Assembly: GCA_014075275.1 (NCBI GenBank)
Contig: CP046179.1
Location: 3,419,932-3,483,931, forward strand
Length of the DNA stretch: 64,000 nt
Source of the DNA: Boseongicola sp.
GTDB taxonomy: Bacteria; Pseudomonadota; Alphaproteobacteria; Rhodobacterales; Rhodobacteraceae
Direction: 5' to 3'
How positions within the stretch are numbered: position 1 is the first letter of the stretch; each line of letters opens with the position of its first letter. Below are positions 15,639 through 24,840 of this stretch, in pieces. A program made the position numbers and the translations under genes. The notes under the pieces were generated by a model that saw only the letters and a program-made list of their open reading frames with translations, had not been told where the DNA came from and did no database searches.

Positions 15639-16826
15639 ATGAGCTTTCAAAATCCAGTCTTTATTCCCGGCCCAACCAACATGCCGGAAGAAATTCGCAA
15701 GGCGTGCTATATGCCGACGATCGATCACCGCTCGCCGGTGTTCGGCGGTATTTTGAATCCCTGTTTGGAAAATGTGCAGCGCATCCTGAAGTCGGACTCG
15801 GCTCAGGTCTTCATCTTTCCGTCTACCGGAACCGGTGGTTGGGAAACGGCGTTGTCCAATACCCTTTCAGCAGGCGACAAAGTTCTCTCCGCGCGCAATG
15901 GCATGTTCAGCCATCGCTGGATCGACATGTGCCAACGGCATGAACTAGAAGTTCAGGTTGTGGAAACTGCTTGGGGTGATGGGTTGCCCGCTGATCGGTT
16001 TGAAGAAGTTTTGACGGCAGACACCGGCCATCAGATCAAGGCGGTTCTTGCCACGCACAATGAAACCGCGACGGGCGTTAAGTCCGATATCGCGGCCGTG
16101 CGTCGGGCATTGGATGCGGCTGGTCATCCGGCGTTGCTTTTTGTTGATGGTGTTTCATCCATCGCCTCGATGGATTTCCGGTTCGATGAGTGGGGCGTCG
16201 ATATTGCCGTTGCGGGCAGTCAGAAGGGCTTCATGCTGCCTGCCGGACTGGCCATTCTGGGATTTTCTCAGAAAGCTATGGAGGCAAGGAATACGGCATC
16301 GTTGCCAAGAACCTTTTTCGATATTGGGGATATGGCAAATGGGTATGCCGCCAATGCATTTCCTTACACGCCGCCCGTTGGATTGATGAATGGTTTGAAG
16401 CTGGCGACGGACATGTTGCTGGAAGAAGGGCTGGAGAACGTTTTCGCCCGCCACAGGCGTATTGCTGAGGGCGTTCGGGCGGCCACGGCGGCTTGGGATC
16501 TGCGCCTTTGTGCAACCAAGCCCGAGTTTTACTCGGATACAGTCAGTGCAGTTTGCACGCCGGAAGGGTTCAATGCGACTGACATTGTCACCCATGCGGC
16601 TAAGACATACGGTGTGGCTTTTGGTGTTGGGCTGGGTGAAGTGGCCGGGAAAGTTTTCCGCATCGGTCATCTTGGTAGTCTGACCGATGTCATGACTTTG
16701 AGCGGAATTGCGACCGCGGAAATGTGCATGGCTGACCTTGGATTGGATATCAAATTGGGTTCAGGAGTTGCGGCGGCACAGGAGTTCTACCGCAGCCATC
16801 CGGCCCAGGCGCAACAGGCGGCCTGA
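15639..16826 (+). CDS. bhcA: L-aspartate:glyoxylate aminotransferase (BhcA)
   Basis: 395 residues, class V aminotransferase fold type I. The start MSFQNPVFIPGPTNMP is typical and GGAG lies six bases before this ATG; two in-frame ATGs just upstream lack such spacing. Landmarks are STGTGGWETAL, the aspartate in LLFVDGVSSIASMDF and the PLP lysine K196 in VAGSQKGFMLPAGLA. BhcA transfers the amino group of aspartate to glyoxylate, giving glycine and oxaloacetate, the entry step of the beta-hydroxyaspartate cycle. On its own a serine-glyoxylate or alanine-glyoxylate aminotransferase would be possible, but the following bhcB-bhcC-bhcD order settles the assignment. Confidence 0.92.
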   Translation: MSFQNPVFIPGPTNMPEEIRKACYMPTIDHRSPVFGGILNPCLENVQRILKSDSAQVFIFPSTGTGGWETALSNTLSAGDKVLSARNGMFSHRWIDMCQRHELEVQVVETAWGDGLPADRFEEVLTADTGHQIKAVLATHNETATGVKSDIAAVRRALDAAGHPALLFVDGVSSIASMDFRFDEWGVDIAVAGSQKGFMLPAGLAILGFSQKAMEARNTASLPRTFFDIGDMANGYAANAFPYTPPVGLMNGLKLATDMLLEEGLENVFARHRRIAEGVRAATAAWDLRLCATKPEFYSDTVSAVCTPEGFNATDIVTHAAKTYGVAFGVGLGEVAGKVFRIGHLGSLTDVMTLSGIATAEMCMADLGLDIKLGSGVAAAQEFYRSHPAQAQQAA

Positions 16827-16838
16827 CGGGAGGATCGC

Positions 16839-17789
16839 ATGTATATACCGACTTATGAGGATGTTCTTGAGGCGCACGAGCGAGTTGCGCCCTACATCCA
16901 TCGCACACCGGTTTTGACGTCGACTTTCCTGAATGATCTGACTGGCGCTGAATTGTTTTTCAAATGTGAGAACTTTCAGAAGGCCGGGGCGTTCAAGGTG
17001 CGGGGCGCGTCCAATGCGGTTTTCGGGCTTTCTGAAGAAGCGGCGGAACGAGGCGTTTGCACCCATTCATCGGGAAATCATGCGCTGTCGTTGAGCTATG
17101 CGGCCGGGCGCAGGGGCATTCCCTGCAACGTCGTCATGCCGCGCACCGCGCCACAGGCGAAGAAGGACGCGGTTATCGGATATGGTGGGGTGATTACGGA
17201 ATGCGAGCCTTCTACGTCGAGTCGCGAGGCCGTATTTGCTGAAGTTCAGGCCGCGACTGGTGGAGATTTTGTGCATCCGTATAATGATCCGCGCGTGATC
17301 AGCGGGCAGGGGACGTGCTCTCGTGAACTAGTCGACCAAGTCGGTTCATTGGATGCGGTGGTTGCGCCAATTGGGGGCGGTGGAATGATTTCAGGTACAT
17401 GCCTGACGTTGTCGAACATTGCACCAGAAACAGAGATCATTGCAGCAGAGCCCGAGCAGGCGGATGATGCGTATCGCAGCTTTAAGGCCGGGCATATCAT
17501 TGCGGATGACGCGCCAGTGACGGTGGCCGATGGGCTGAAAGTGCCGCTGAAAGAACTGACGTGGCATTTTGTTTCGAACCATGTGGCTGATATTCTGACA
17601 GCATCGGAAGACGAGATAATTGATGCGATGGAACTGATCTGGAGCCGCATGAAAATCGTTATGGAGCCAAGCAGTGCTGTGCCTTTGGCCACAATTTTGA
17701 AGAACAAAGACCGATTTGCAGGAAAGCGGGTCGGCATCATCATTACAGGCGGGAACGTCGATTTGGGCGCGCTGCCCTGGAATAAGTGA
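16839..17789 (+). CDS. bhcB: erythro-beta-hydroxyaspartate dehydratase (BhcB)
   Basis: 316 residues, fold type II PLP enzyme of the threonine/serine racemase-dehydratase family. The PLP lysine is K53 in FQKAGAFKVRGA, SSGNHALSLSYAA binds the substrate carboxylate and APIGGGGMISG binds the cofactor phosphate. BhcB removes water and isomerises (2R,3S)-beta-hydroxyaspartate to iminosuccinate. GGGAGGA precedes the ATG, which is 12 bases after the bhcA stop, and bhcC starts 9 bases after its own stop. Alone it could be read as threonine dehydratase; gene order identifies it. Confidence 0.92.
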   Translation: MYIPTYEDVLEAHERVAPYIHRTPVLTSTFLNDLTGAELFFKCENFQKAGAFKVRGASNAVFGLSEEAAERGVCTHSSGNHALSLSYAAGRRGIPCNVVMPRTAPQAKKDAVIGYGGVITECEPSTSSREAVFAEVQAATGGDFVHPYNDPRVISGQGTCSRELVDQVGSLDAVVAPIGGGGMISGTCLTLSNIAPETEIIAAEPEQADDAYRSFKAGHIIADDAPVTVADGLKVPLKELTWHFVSNHVADILTASEDEIIDAMELIWSRMKIVMEPSSAVPLATILKNKDRFAGKRVGIIITGGNVDLGALPWNK

Positions 17790-17798
17790 GGACTGAAA

Positions 17799-19022
17799 AT
17801 GAACGTACAATCGGATTTTTCCGACTTTGAAGTTGGATATGATATTCCAGCGGTTCCGGGGATGAGCGAGCGTGACATTCAAACGCCGAGCCTGGTGCTT
17901 GATCTGGACGCGCTGGAGCGCAACATCAAAAAGATGGGCGACTATGCGAAGGCGCACGGGATGCGTCACCGCGTTCACGGCAAGATGCATAAATCTGTTG
18001 ATGTTGCGAGATTGCAGATTGAGCTTGGCGGCGCCTGCGGCGTTTGCTGTCAGAAAGTGAGCGAGGCAGAGGTATTTGCGCGTGGCGGCATCAAGGATGT
18101 CATGGTGTCGAACCAAGTGACAGATTTGCGGAAGATTGACCGGCTTGCTGCGATGCCAAAGTTGGGCGCGCGTGTTCTTGTCTGTGTCGATGACCCGGCG
18201 AATGTTGCCGACCTGGCGGCAGCGGCGCAGAAGCATGGCACCGAGATTGAAGCGCTGGTTGAAATTGACTGTGGTGCCGGGCGGTGTGGAGTGACCACGA
18301 CGCCAGCAGTCGTTGAAATTGCAAAGCTAATCGATGCAGCTGATGGTCTGAAGTTTGCCGGTATTCAGGCCTATCAGGGCGCAATGCAACATATGGACAG
18401 CTATGAAGATCGCAGGGGCAAGCTGGATACAGCCATTGCCCAGGTGGCGGATGCAGTTGACGGGCTGAAGGCCGAGGGGTTGGAGTGCGATATCGTTGGC
18501 GGCGGCGGAACAGGGTCTTATTACTTTGAAAGTAATTCGAACGTTTACAACGAGTTGCAGTGTGGTTCTTATGCGTTCATGGATGCCGACTATGGGCGTA
18601 TCCTGGATGCAGATGGCAACAGGATAGACGCGGGCGAGTGGGAGAATGCCTTGTTTATTCTGTCCACGGTTATGAGCCATGCGAAGGTTGACAAAGCAAT
18701 TGTCGACGCCGGATTGAAAGCGCAGTCGGTGGATAGTGGGTTGCCCGTGGTATTTGGGCGCGACGATGTGGAATACATCAAATGCTCTGATGAGCATGGT
18801 GTGGTCATGGACACGGACGGCAATCTGAAGGTTAACGACAAACTGCGTCTGGTGCCCGGACATTGTGATCCGACTTGCAACGTTCACGATTGGTATGTGG
18901 GCGTGCGAAATGGCACGGTTGAGACGGTTTGGCCCGTTTCAGCGCGCGGCCAAGGCCTATTGATACTGGTCGTTCGGCGGGTGTCCGTTTGCTGCAGGCG
19001 GACCGCGAATTTCCAAAAATGA
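17799..19022 (+). CDS. bhcC: beta-hydroxyaspartate aldolase (BhcC) with apparent 3' one-base insertion
   Basis: The uninterrupted frame gives 407 residues. It is a D-threonine-aldolase-like fold type III PLP enzyme: QTPSLVLDLDALERN, the PLP lysine region HGKMHKSVDV (about residues 60-69), EIDCGAGRCGV, and the metal motif PGHCDPTCNVHDWYVG. BhcC condenses glycine with glyoxylate to (2R,3S)-beta-hydroxyaspartate. Up to residue 385 the sequence is family-like (VWPVSARGQ), but the last 20 or so residues (LLILVVRRVSVCC...) look random. Dropping one C at about 18956 would read ARGQGY and stop at 18961-18963, giving 387 residues, the length I recall for the Paracoccus enzyme. The aldolase is probably still functional with the altered tail, or this is a sequencing error. 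Confidence 0.9.
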   Translation: MNVQSDFSDFEVGYDIPAVPGMSERDIQTPSLVLDLDALERNIKKMGDYAKAHGMRHRVHGKMHKSVDVARLQIELGGACGVCCQKVSEAEVFARGGIKDVMVSNQVTDLRKIDRLAAMPKLGARVLVCVDDPANVADLAAAAQKHGTEIEALVEIDCGAGRCGVTTTPAVVEIAKLIDAADGLKFAGIQAYQGAMQHMDSYEDRRGKLDTAIAQVADAVDGLKAEGLECDIVGGGGTGSYYFESNSNVYNELQCGSYAFMDADYGRILDADGNRIDAGEWENALFILSTVMSHAKVDKAIVDAGLKAQSVDSGLPVVFGRDDVEYIKCSDEHGVVMDTDGNLKVNDKLRLVPGHCDPTCNVHDWYVGVRNGTVETVWPVSARGQGLLILVVRRVSVCCRRTANFQK

Positions 19023-19032
19023 AGGACAAAAG

Positions 19033-19997
19033 ATGCTGATCGTTCCCGAGCGCGACATTGCCGAGTTGATGACTCGCGATGCTGCATTTGAAGCCGTTGA
19101 AAATGTTTTTGCGGCCATGGCATCAGGCGATGCCTACAACTTTCCGGTCGTGCGAGAGGCGATTGGGTATGAAGATGCTCTGTATGGATTCAAAGGTGGG
19201 TTCGACCGTTTGGGGAAGTCGTTGGGACTGAAGGCTGGGGGATACTGGCCCAACAATCTGGCGACACATGGGATTATTAACCACCAGTCGACCGTGTTCC
19301 TGTTCGATCCCGATACCGGCAAGGTGAAAGCGATGGTTGGTGGCAACCTTTTGACGGCGCTCAGGACAGCAGCGGCTTCGTCGGTGTCAATCAAGCACCT
19401 GGCGCGGGAAGATGCGAAGATCATGGGGATGATTGGCGCCGGGCATCAGGCGACGTTCCAGTTGCGAGCCGCATTGGAGCAGAGAAAATTCGAAAAGGTC
19501 ATAGGCTGGAATCTGCATCCAGAGATGTTGAAGAACCTTGAGGGTGTGGCGTCGAAGGCTGGGTTGCCGTTTGAAGCTGTGGAGTTGGACGGGATGCATG
19601 AGGCGGATGTGATCATTTCGATTACGTCGTCATTTACGCAATTCTGGGCGCTGATCAGGTCAGCGGAGGCACGCATATTGCCTGTATGGGCACCGACACC
19701 AAGGGCAAGCAAGAGGTTGAAGCTGCGCTTTTGAAGCGTGCGACGGTGTTTACCGACGAGGTGGCGCAATCAGTCAGCATCGGCGAGGCACAACACGCCG
19801 TCAGCAAAGGTCTCATTGACGAAAGCGATGTCAATCAGATCGGTGCGGTTATCAATGGGACGCATCCAGGGCGCGTGGATGCTGATGAGATTACCTTGTA
19901 TGATGGGACCGGAGTGGGCCTGCAAGATCTGGCGGTTGCGGCGCGGGTGGTTGAACTTGCAGTCGAAAAGGGACTGGCGATTGAAGTGGACTTTTGA
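19033..19997 (+). pseudogene. bhcD: iminosuccinate reductase (BhcD), frame broken by apparent one-base deletion
   Basis: The first frame (19033-19734) encodes an ornithine-cyclodeaminase/mu-crystallin-like protein: AMASGDAYNFPVVREAIGYE, LKAGGYWPNN, AMVGGNLLTALRTAAAS and the Rossmann start IMGMIGAGHQATFQLRAAL. It turns into nonsense after DVIISITSSFT. The next frame continues the family sequence from about 19641 (ILGADQVSGGTHIACMGTD, then GKQEVEAALL, TVFTDEVAQSVSIGEAQH) to the TGA at 19995-19997. Restoring one base near 19639-19641 (for example ACGCCAATT for ACGCAATT) joins the halves into about 321 residues. BhcD uses NAD(P)H to turn iminosuccinate into aspartate and closes the cycle. Whether this is true decay or a read error cannot be told here. 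Confidence 0.88.
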
Positions 19998-20037
19998 CCG
20001 ATCGTGAATGAGACACCCACTAAACTATTGATTCAGA

Positions 20038-20946
20038 TCAGGTTTCTTTTACAACAGCCGAGATGCGGCTGATCATGAATTCCATGAACAGTCTGGTTTT
20101 TGGGTCCTGCATGCGCCGGTGCGTAAATAAGCATGCTATCTGAATTGGCGTCGGCGGCGTTTTCGTTGCCACAATGACCAGTTTTCCGGTGTTTAGATGA
20201 TCGGATACTTCAAAGCGGGGTTTCATGGCGATGCCGTGTCCGCCCAAAGCCCAGTCGACCAAGACGTCACCATCATCGCATTCGAAACGCCCGGAAACGC
20301 GGAAACGCTTGGGGCCTTCATCGGTATTCAGGTTCCATTGGAATTCGGTGGCACCTGGGAACCTTAGACTGAGGCATTCGTGGCTGTCGCGAATGAGATC
20401 ATCGCCGCTGGCAGGATTTCCTCGGGCTTCAACGTAAGACGGTGCGGCGACGAGAACCCGTTCGACGTCGGCGATTTTCCGTATGCGCAGGTTGCTGTCC
20501 TCGGGTTGGCCCAGGAAGAATGCCAGATCCAGCCCTTCGGTGGTGAGGTCGACTTTACGGTCAGTGAGGCGCAGGCGAACGCTGACATCTGGGTACTCCT
20601 TCAAAAACGCCGGAACGAGTGGTGCGATCAAGCGTCGGCCAGCCCCCAGGGGCGCTGCAACATAAATCGAGCCTTTGGGGTTGTCAGTGATATTGACGAC
20701 CTGGGCTTCGGCATTTTCCACGGACTCGAGCACTTCACGGGCACCACTGTAAAAGACTTTGCCCTGTTCGGTTGGCGTGAGGCTGCGAGTTGTTCTTTGG
20801 AACAGTCGGACGCGCAGGTGTTCTTCCAATTGGGAAATGCGTGAGGATGTCACGGCTGGCGAAATTCGCAAGTCGCGTCCGGCGGCTGACATGCTGCCCA
20901 ATTCGTAAACACGTACGAAGGTTCGGATGTTATCAAAGTACGACAT
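20038..20946 (-). CDS. LysR family transcriptional regulator
   Basis: 302 residues. The N-terminal helix-turn-helix is typical (FVRVYELGSMSAAGRDLRIS, then VTSSRISQLEEHL and RLFQRTTRSLTPTEQG), and the effector domain starts near residue 90 (GSIYVAAPLGAGRRLIAPL). It belongs to the AaeR/DmlR-like branch by general look. It is divergent from puuD with 96 bases between start codons, and the gap contains TTGAT at 20960-20964 facing ATCAA at 20982-20986, a possible binding site. Control of puuD is likely but inferred. It ends 40 bases from the 3' end of bhcD. Confidence 0.9.
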   Translation of the reverse strand: MSYFDNIRTFVRVYELGSMSAAGRDLRISPAVTSSRISQLEEHLRVRLFQRTTRSLTPTEQGKVFYSGAREVLESVENAEAQVVNITDNPKGSIYVAAPLGAGRRLIAPLVPAFLKEYPDVSVRLRLTDRKVDLTTEGLDLAFFLGQPEDSNLRIRKIADVERVLVAAPSYVEARGNPASGDDLIRDSHECLSLRFPGATEFQWNLNTDEGPKRFRVSGRFECDDGDVLVDWALGGHGIAMKPRFEVSDHLNTGKLVIVATKTPPTPIQIACLFTHRRMQDPKTRLFMEFMISRISAVVKET

Positions 20947-21042
20947 TGTTCGGCTATTTTTGATACAGCTTGGATTTTGCCATCAATACCAGAATAATCG
21001 CTTCGCAACTAGAGTGGTGATGCGAATCTTAAGGAGGCGGTC

Positions 21043-22278
21043 ATGTATGATTTTGTGGTGATGTGGGATTGGGTCGGTTTTGCAGTCCGTTGGCTGCATG
21101 TCATCACCGCGATAGCCTGGATTGGATCGTCGTTCTATTTTGTGGCGCTGGATCTTGGATTGCGGAAAACACCGCATTTGCCGGAGGGCGCTCATGGCGA
21201 AGAGTGGCAAGTCCACGGCGGCGGATTCTATCACATCAACAAATATTTGGTGGCGCCCGAAAACATGCCAGAGCATCTGGTGTGGTTTAAATGGGAAAGC
21301 TATGCAACCTGGCTGTCTGGCGCGGCTTTATTGATGGTTGTCTACTGGGTTGGCGGCGAGCTGTATTTGCTGGACCCGACCAAAGCTGACCTTTCTCTGT
21401 GGCACGGCATTTTGATTTCTGGTGGATCGCTGACGATCGGTTGGATTTGCTATGATTTCTTGTGCAAATCGAAGTTGGGTGAGACCCCGACGGCATTGAT
21501 GGTGTTGCTGTTTGTCATTCTGGTTGTGATGTCCTGGGGCTATAACCAAATATTCACGGGACGGGCGGCGCTGCTGCATCTTGGTGCATTTACTGCAACG
21601 ATCATGACAGCGAATGTGTTTTTCATCATCATGCCGAACCAGCGGATCGTGGTGAAGGATCTGCAGGAAGGACGTCTGCCGGATCCAAAATACGGGAAGA
21701 TCGCAAAGCTACGGTCGACACATAACAACTATCTGACCCTGCCGGTGGTCTTTCTGATGTTGTCGAACCATTACCCCTTGGCGTTTGCCACCGACTACAA
21801 TTGGATCATCGCCAGTTTGATCTTTCTGACCGGTGTCACGATCCGCCATTACTTCAATACCTTGCACGCGACGGGGAAGGGGCCGCACTGGACTTGGGCA
21901 GTAACTGTCATTTTGTTCATCATCATTGCGTGGCTATCGACGGCATCCATGGGCGAGACTTATGAAGAGGCAGAAGCGCGCGCGCTTACGCCAACTGAAT
22001 TGGTCTATGCATCGGCAGATGGGTTCGACGAAGCCTATGATGCGGTGATAGGAAATTGCTCGATGTGTCACGCACGAGAACCGGTTTGGACGGGCCTGCT
22101 CTGGCCGCCGAAAGGTGTGGTGCTGGAAACCCGGTCAGATGTCCTTAGACATGCGCAGCCGGTCTTTCTGCAAGCAGGCGTCAGCCATGCGATGCCGCCA
22201 CCGAATGCAGTTCAAATGGACGATGAGGCGCGCCGAAAGATTGTTGAATGGTTTCGCGCAGCACAAGGTGCGTCATAG
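21043..22278 (+). CDS. puuD: Membrane urate oxidase (PuuD) with C-terminal cytochrome c domain
   Basis: 411 residues. The N-terminus WVGFAVRWLHVITAIAWIGS and about eight hydrophobic segments form the urate hydroxylase membrane domain. The C-terminus carries a cytochrome c haem site C339-x2-C342-H343 (NCSMCHAREP) and a distal AMPPP-like methionine in SHAMPPPNAVQ. PuuD oxidises urate to 5-hydroxyisourate and passes electrons to the respiratory chain rather than to O2. A strong AAGGAGG precedes the ATG. No other uricolytic genes are adjacent, but a ureidoglycine aminohydrolase is encoded 6.4 kb upstream. Confidence 0.93.
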   Translation: MYDFVVMWDWVGFAVRWLHVITAIAWIGSSFYFVALDLGLRKTPHLPEGAHGEEWQVHGGGFYHINKYLVAPENMPEHLVWFKWESYATWLSGAALLMVVYWVGGELYLLDPTKADLSLWHGILISGGSLTIGWICYDFLCKSKLGETPTALMVLLFVILVVMSWGYNQIFTGRAALLHLGAFTATIMTANVFFIIMPNQRIVVKDLQEGRLPDPKYGKIAKLRSTHNNYLTLPVVFLMLSNHYPLAFATDYNWIIASLIFLTGVTIRHYFNTLHATGKGPHWTWAVTVILFIIIAWLSTASMGETYEEAEARALTPTELVYASADGFDEAYDAVIGNCSMCHAREPVWTGLLWPPKGVVLETRSDVLRHAQPVFLQAGVSHAMPPPNAVQMDDEARRKIVEWFRAAQGAS

Positions 22279-22324
22279 CGATAATGGCGTTGTGACGCGG
22301 TTTTTAATCGCCGCTAAAGCAGGC

Positions 22325-22894
22325 TTATCTGCCCCAAACGCGGATCGGTCCACAATCCACATGAACAAAGTTCGATCTGGAATATTTGCCAACACCGCCG
22401 GCTGAACAAGAGATTGCGGCGCGAGCAATCTGAGACACGCTACGACCACTGAGACGTAAATCCGCCGCCTGTCCCTTCATATGAAGAGAGTTCCGTGCGA
22501 CCGAACGCGAGCGTGAACGCAGCATGTTGTTCGTCGTGGGCGACCGGTATCCGGACAACATCAGGAACGGAGAGTCCGCATCAAGAAGGTTGTGGGATGC
22601 CGCGATGATGTCGACTGTTCTGGTATCGATGTTGATGACCCCGCCAGTGCGCCAATCGCGCATGAACCGGTTCACCTCGGCCAGTGCCTCGGGAATGTAT
22701 TCGCCTTCGATCCAGTAGATGGTATTGATGCTTTCGCCACTGCGACCAGAGTGAAGGTTGATGCGGCGGATATCGCCAGCGCCACGGAGCAGACCAAAAG
22801 CATTGGAGTAAGTCGGAGCCGAAGCGACCGCCGTTGCAGCAAATGCGCCAAGTAGATTGCGCCGCGAAATGCCCTTCGAGCTTGTCGTCGTCAT
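22325..22894 (-). CDS. DUF882 / YcbK-like M15 family peptidase, Tat-exported
   Basis: 189 residues. A twin-arginine signal (SRRNLLGAFAATAVASAP) is followed by a peptidase M15A-like domain: INLHSGRSGESINTIYW, MLSGYRSPTTNNML, NSLHMKGQAADLRL and NFVHVDCGPIRVWG. The H-x6-D and terminal H-x-D patterns fit the zinc site of D,D-/L,D-carboxypeptidase-like M15 enzymes acting on peptidoglycan. It is divergent from an L,D-transpeptidase across a gap with two palindromes, so the two cell-wall genes may be co-controlled. Confidence 0.88.
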   Translation of the reverse strand: MTTTSSKGISRRNLLGAFAATAVASAPTYSNAFGLLRGAGDIRRINLHSGRSGESINTIYWIEGEYIPEALAEVNRFMRDWRTGGVINIDTRTVDIIAASHNLLDADSPFLMLSGYRSPTTNNMLRSRSRSVARNSLHMKGQAADLRLSGRSVSQIARAAISCSAGGVGKYSRSNFVHVDCGPIRVWGR

Positions 22895-23212
22895 TCAGTA
22901 TTTGTCCCGTCTTCCAGCACCACGATCATACCACGCGATGCGCACGCCCATCCCCAAGTGCCCGATTTGTATTGCATGAAGAAGTTCACAAGTGAACCTT
23001 GGTTGGTTGCAGTTTGAAATATTTCGCTAGAATCGGCGAAATATTGCTCATTTTGAATGTCTTGCGATTTTCGTGACCGTTTTGCCGCAGACCTGAGCTG
23101 GATGCCTTGAAATTAACTGTCTGTCGGGAAAGTGAGTGGACAGCAATCATCTGTTTACCGCACATATATTAGCGGTGGGGGCCAGAATTTGATGGGACGA
23201 GTTGAGACTGCC
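22895..23212. promoter_or_regulatory. Divergent intergenic region with two perfect inverted repeats
   Basis: 318 bases between DUF882 and the L,D-transpeptidase start. GTTCAC-AA-GTGAAC (22984-22997) is a perfect 6-2-6 palindrome. AATATTTCGC (23018-23027) and GCGAAATATT (23036-23045) form a perfect 10-base inverted repeat with an 8-base spacer. No T-run follows, so operators are more likely than a terminator. No gene is evident in the gap, apart from possible upstream starts of the transpeptidase (GTG 23132, ATG 23192). Confidence 0.5.
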
Positions 23213-24817
23213 ATGCATATTTCGAAGAGAGATTTCACCCTAGGCGTTGCCTCGGGAGTTTTGTTGCCGCTTGTGAGCGGTTTTCCAGCGTTTGCCTCGA
23301 CAACGGCAGTTATGCAGTCGATTGCAGAGTTCTCGTCCAAAGACAAAGCGATTGCCGGGTTCTATAAATCGATTGGCTACAAGCAGATCTGGACCGGAAA
23401 ACGCCGACAGGATCGTGCGCGACGCGAGGCATTTCTGAAAGCAATTGCGGCGGCGGCAACCCATGGGTTGCCAGCTGAAAAGTATCAGGCGGATGCGCTA
23501 AAGTCGAAATTACGGTCGGTGTCTTCTCAGCGGGAGCTGGGTAAACTTGATGTTGAATTGAGCCGGATGTTCCTAGATTACGCGCGCGATGTGCAAACGG
23601 GCATTCTAAATCCGCGTCGTATCGATGAAGAGATGCCGCGTGAAGTTCCATTGCGCTCGCGTCAATCTATTCTTTCTGCATTTGAGAAGTCCAATGCCGC
23701 AGGCTTTATCAAAAGTTTGCCACCAAAAGCGCCAGAATATGCGCGCCTCATGAAAGAGAAATTGCGCTTTGAGAAGATCGTTGCGCGTGGCGGATGGGGC
23801 GGCAAAGTTTCGGCTAAGAAGCTGGAACCGGGCGCGAGTGGCAACGCTGTCATTCAATTGCGCAATCGCCTGATTGCCATGGGTTATCTGAAGCGTACGT
23901 CGACAAAAGTTTTCAACGAGAAAATGGTCAAGGCGGTTGCAGAGTTTCAGCAAGACCATGGGCTGAACACCGATGGTGTTGTTGGGCCGCGGACTCTTGC
24001 AGCCATTAACACACAGGCCGAAACGCGGTTGAGCCAGATTATTGTTGCCATGGAACGCGAGCGTTGGTTGAACATGCCGCTGGGCAAGCGTCACGTTTGG
24101 GTTAACCTGACTGATTTCCATGCGCGCATTATCGACAACGGTAAGATCACGTTCAAAACCCGCTCTGTTGTCGGGATGAATGCCGATGATCGACGTAGCC
24201 CCGAGTTCTCGGACGTTATGGAATACATGGTGATCAATCCAACGTGGAATGTGCCGGAATCAATCACTATCAAAGAATACCTGCCGATGCTGCGTGAAGA
24301 CCCTTATGCGGTCTCACACCTAAACTTGCTGGACAAGACCAGTGATCAGGTTGTTCCGCGCACGGGTTTGGACTTCAACGATTTCGATGAGGAAAATTTC
24401 CCCTTCCGTCTTAAGGAGCCGCCTAGCCAAGGCAACGCGCTTGGACTTGTGAAGTTCATGTTCCCGAACCGACACAACATTTATTTACACGACACGCCAG
24501 CGAAGAGTCTTTTTGGGCGTGAGAAGCGGGACTTTAGCCACGGGTGCATTCGGCTTCGCGATCCGTTTGACTTTGCCTATGCCCTGCTGGCGCGGCAGAC
24601 GAATGACCCTAAGGGGTTCTTTGCCCGTCTTCTGAGAACTGGTGAAGAAAGTTTTGTGAATCTGAAAGAGCCGGTGCCCGTGCATCTGGTCTATCGAACA
24701 GCCTTCACCGAACCCAAGCGCAAGATCCAATTCCGCGGTGACGTTTATCGACGCGATTCCAAGATTTGGCGCGCGTTGGAGAATGCCGGGGTGGCATTGG
24801 GGTCCGTTCGCGGCTAA
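23213..24817 (+). CDS. L,D-transpeptidase with peptidoglycan-binding domain (YcbB/LdtD type)
   Basis: 534 residues from ATG 23213, which places a signal peptide ([23 protein letters not shown]) at the N-terminus; in-frame GTG 23132 or ATG 23192 would add up to 27 residues. An alpha-helical scaffold is followed by a PG_binding_1 domain ([40 protein letters not shown]). The YkuD catalytic domain has HDTPAKSLF and SHGCIRL with nucleophile C445. It makes 3-3 cross-links in periplasmic peptidoglycan. The lpxD gene starts 24 bases after its stop. Confidence 0.92.
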   Translation: MHISKRDFTLGVASGVLLPLVSGFPAFASTTAVMQSIAEFSSKDKAIAGFYKSIGYKQIWTGKRRQDRARREAFLKAIAAAATHGLPAEKYQADALKSKLRSVSSQRELGKLDVELSRMFLDYARDVQTGILNPRRIDEEMPREVPLRSRQSILSAFEKSNAAGFIKSLPPKAPEYARLMKEKLRFEKIVARGGWGGKVSAKKLEPGASGNAVIQLRNRLIAMGYLKRTSTKVFNEKMVKAVAEFQQDHGLNTDGVVGPRTLAAINTQAETRLSQIIVAMERERWLNMPLGKRHVWVNLTDFHARIIDNGKITFKTRSVVGMNADDRRSPEFSDVMEYMVINPTWNVPESITIKEYLPMLREDPYAVSHLNLLDKTSDQVVPRTGLDFNDFDEENFPFRLKEPPSQGNALGLVKFMFPNRHNIYLHDTPAKSLFGREKRDFSHGCIRLRDPFDFAYALLARQTNDPKGFFARLLRTGEESFVNLKEPVPVHLVYRTAFTEPKRKIQFRGDVYRRDSKIWRALENAGVALGSVRG

Positions 24818-24840
24818 TTCTTTCCCGAAAGGGGCGGCCT

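Noticed and set aside
17391-18236. Long minus-strand open frame (about 280 codons) opposite bhcB/bhcC
   Set aside because: No family features, no ribosome site, and it lies opposite well-identified genes; typical antisense shadow of codon bias.
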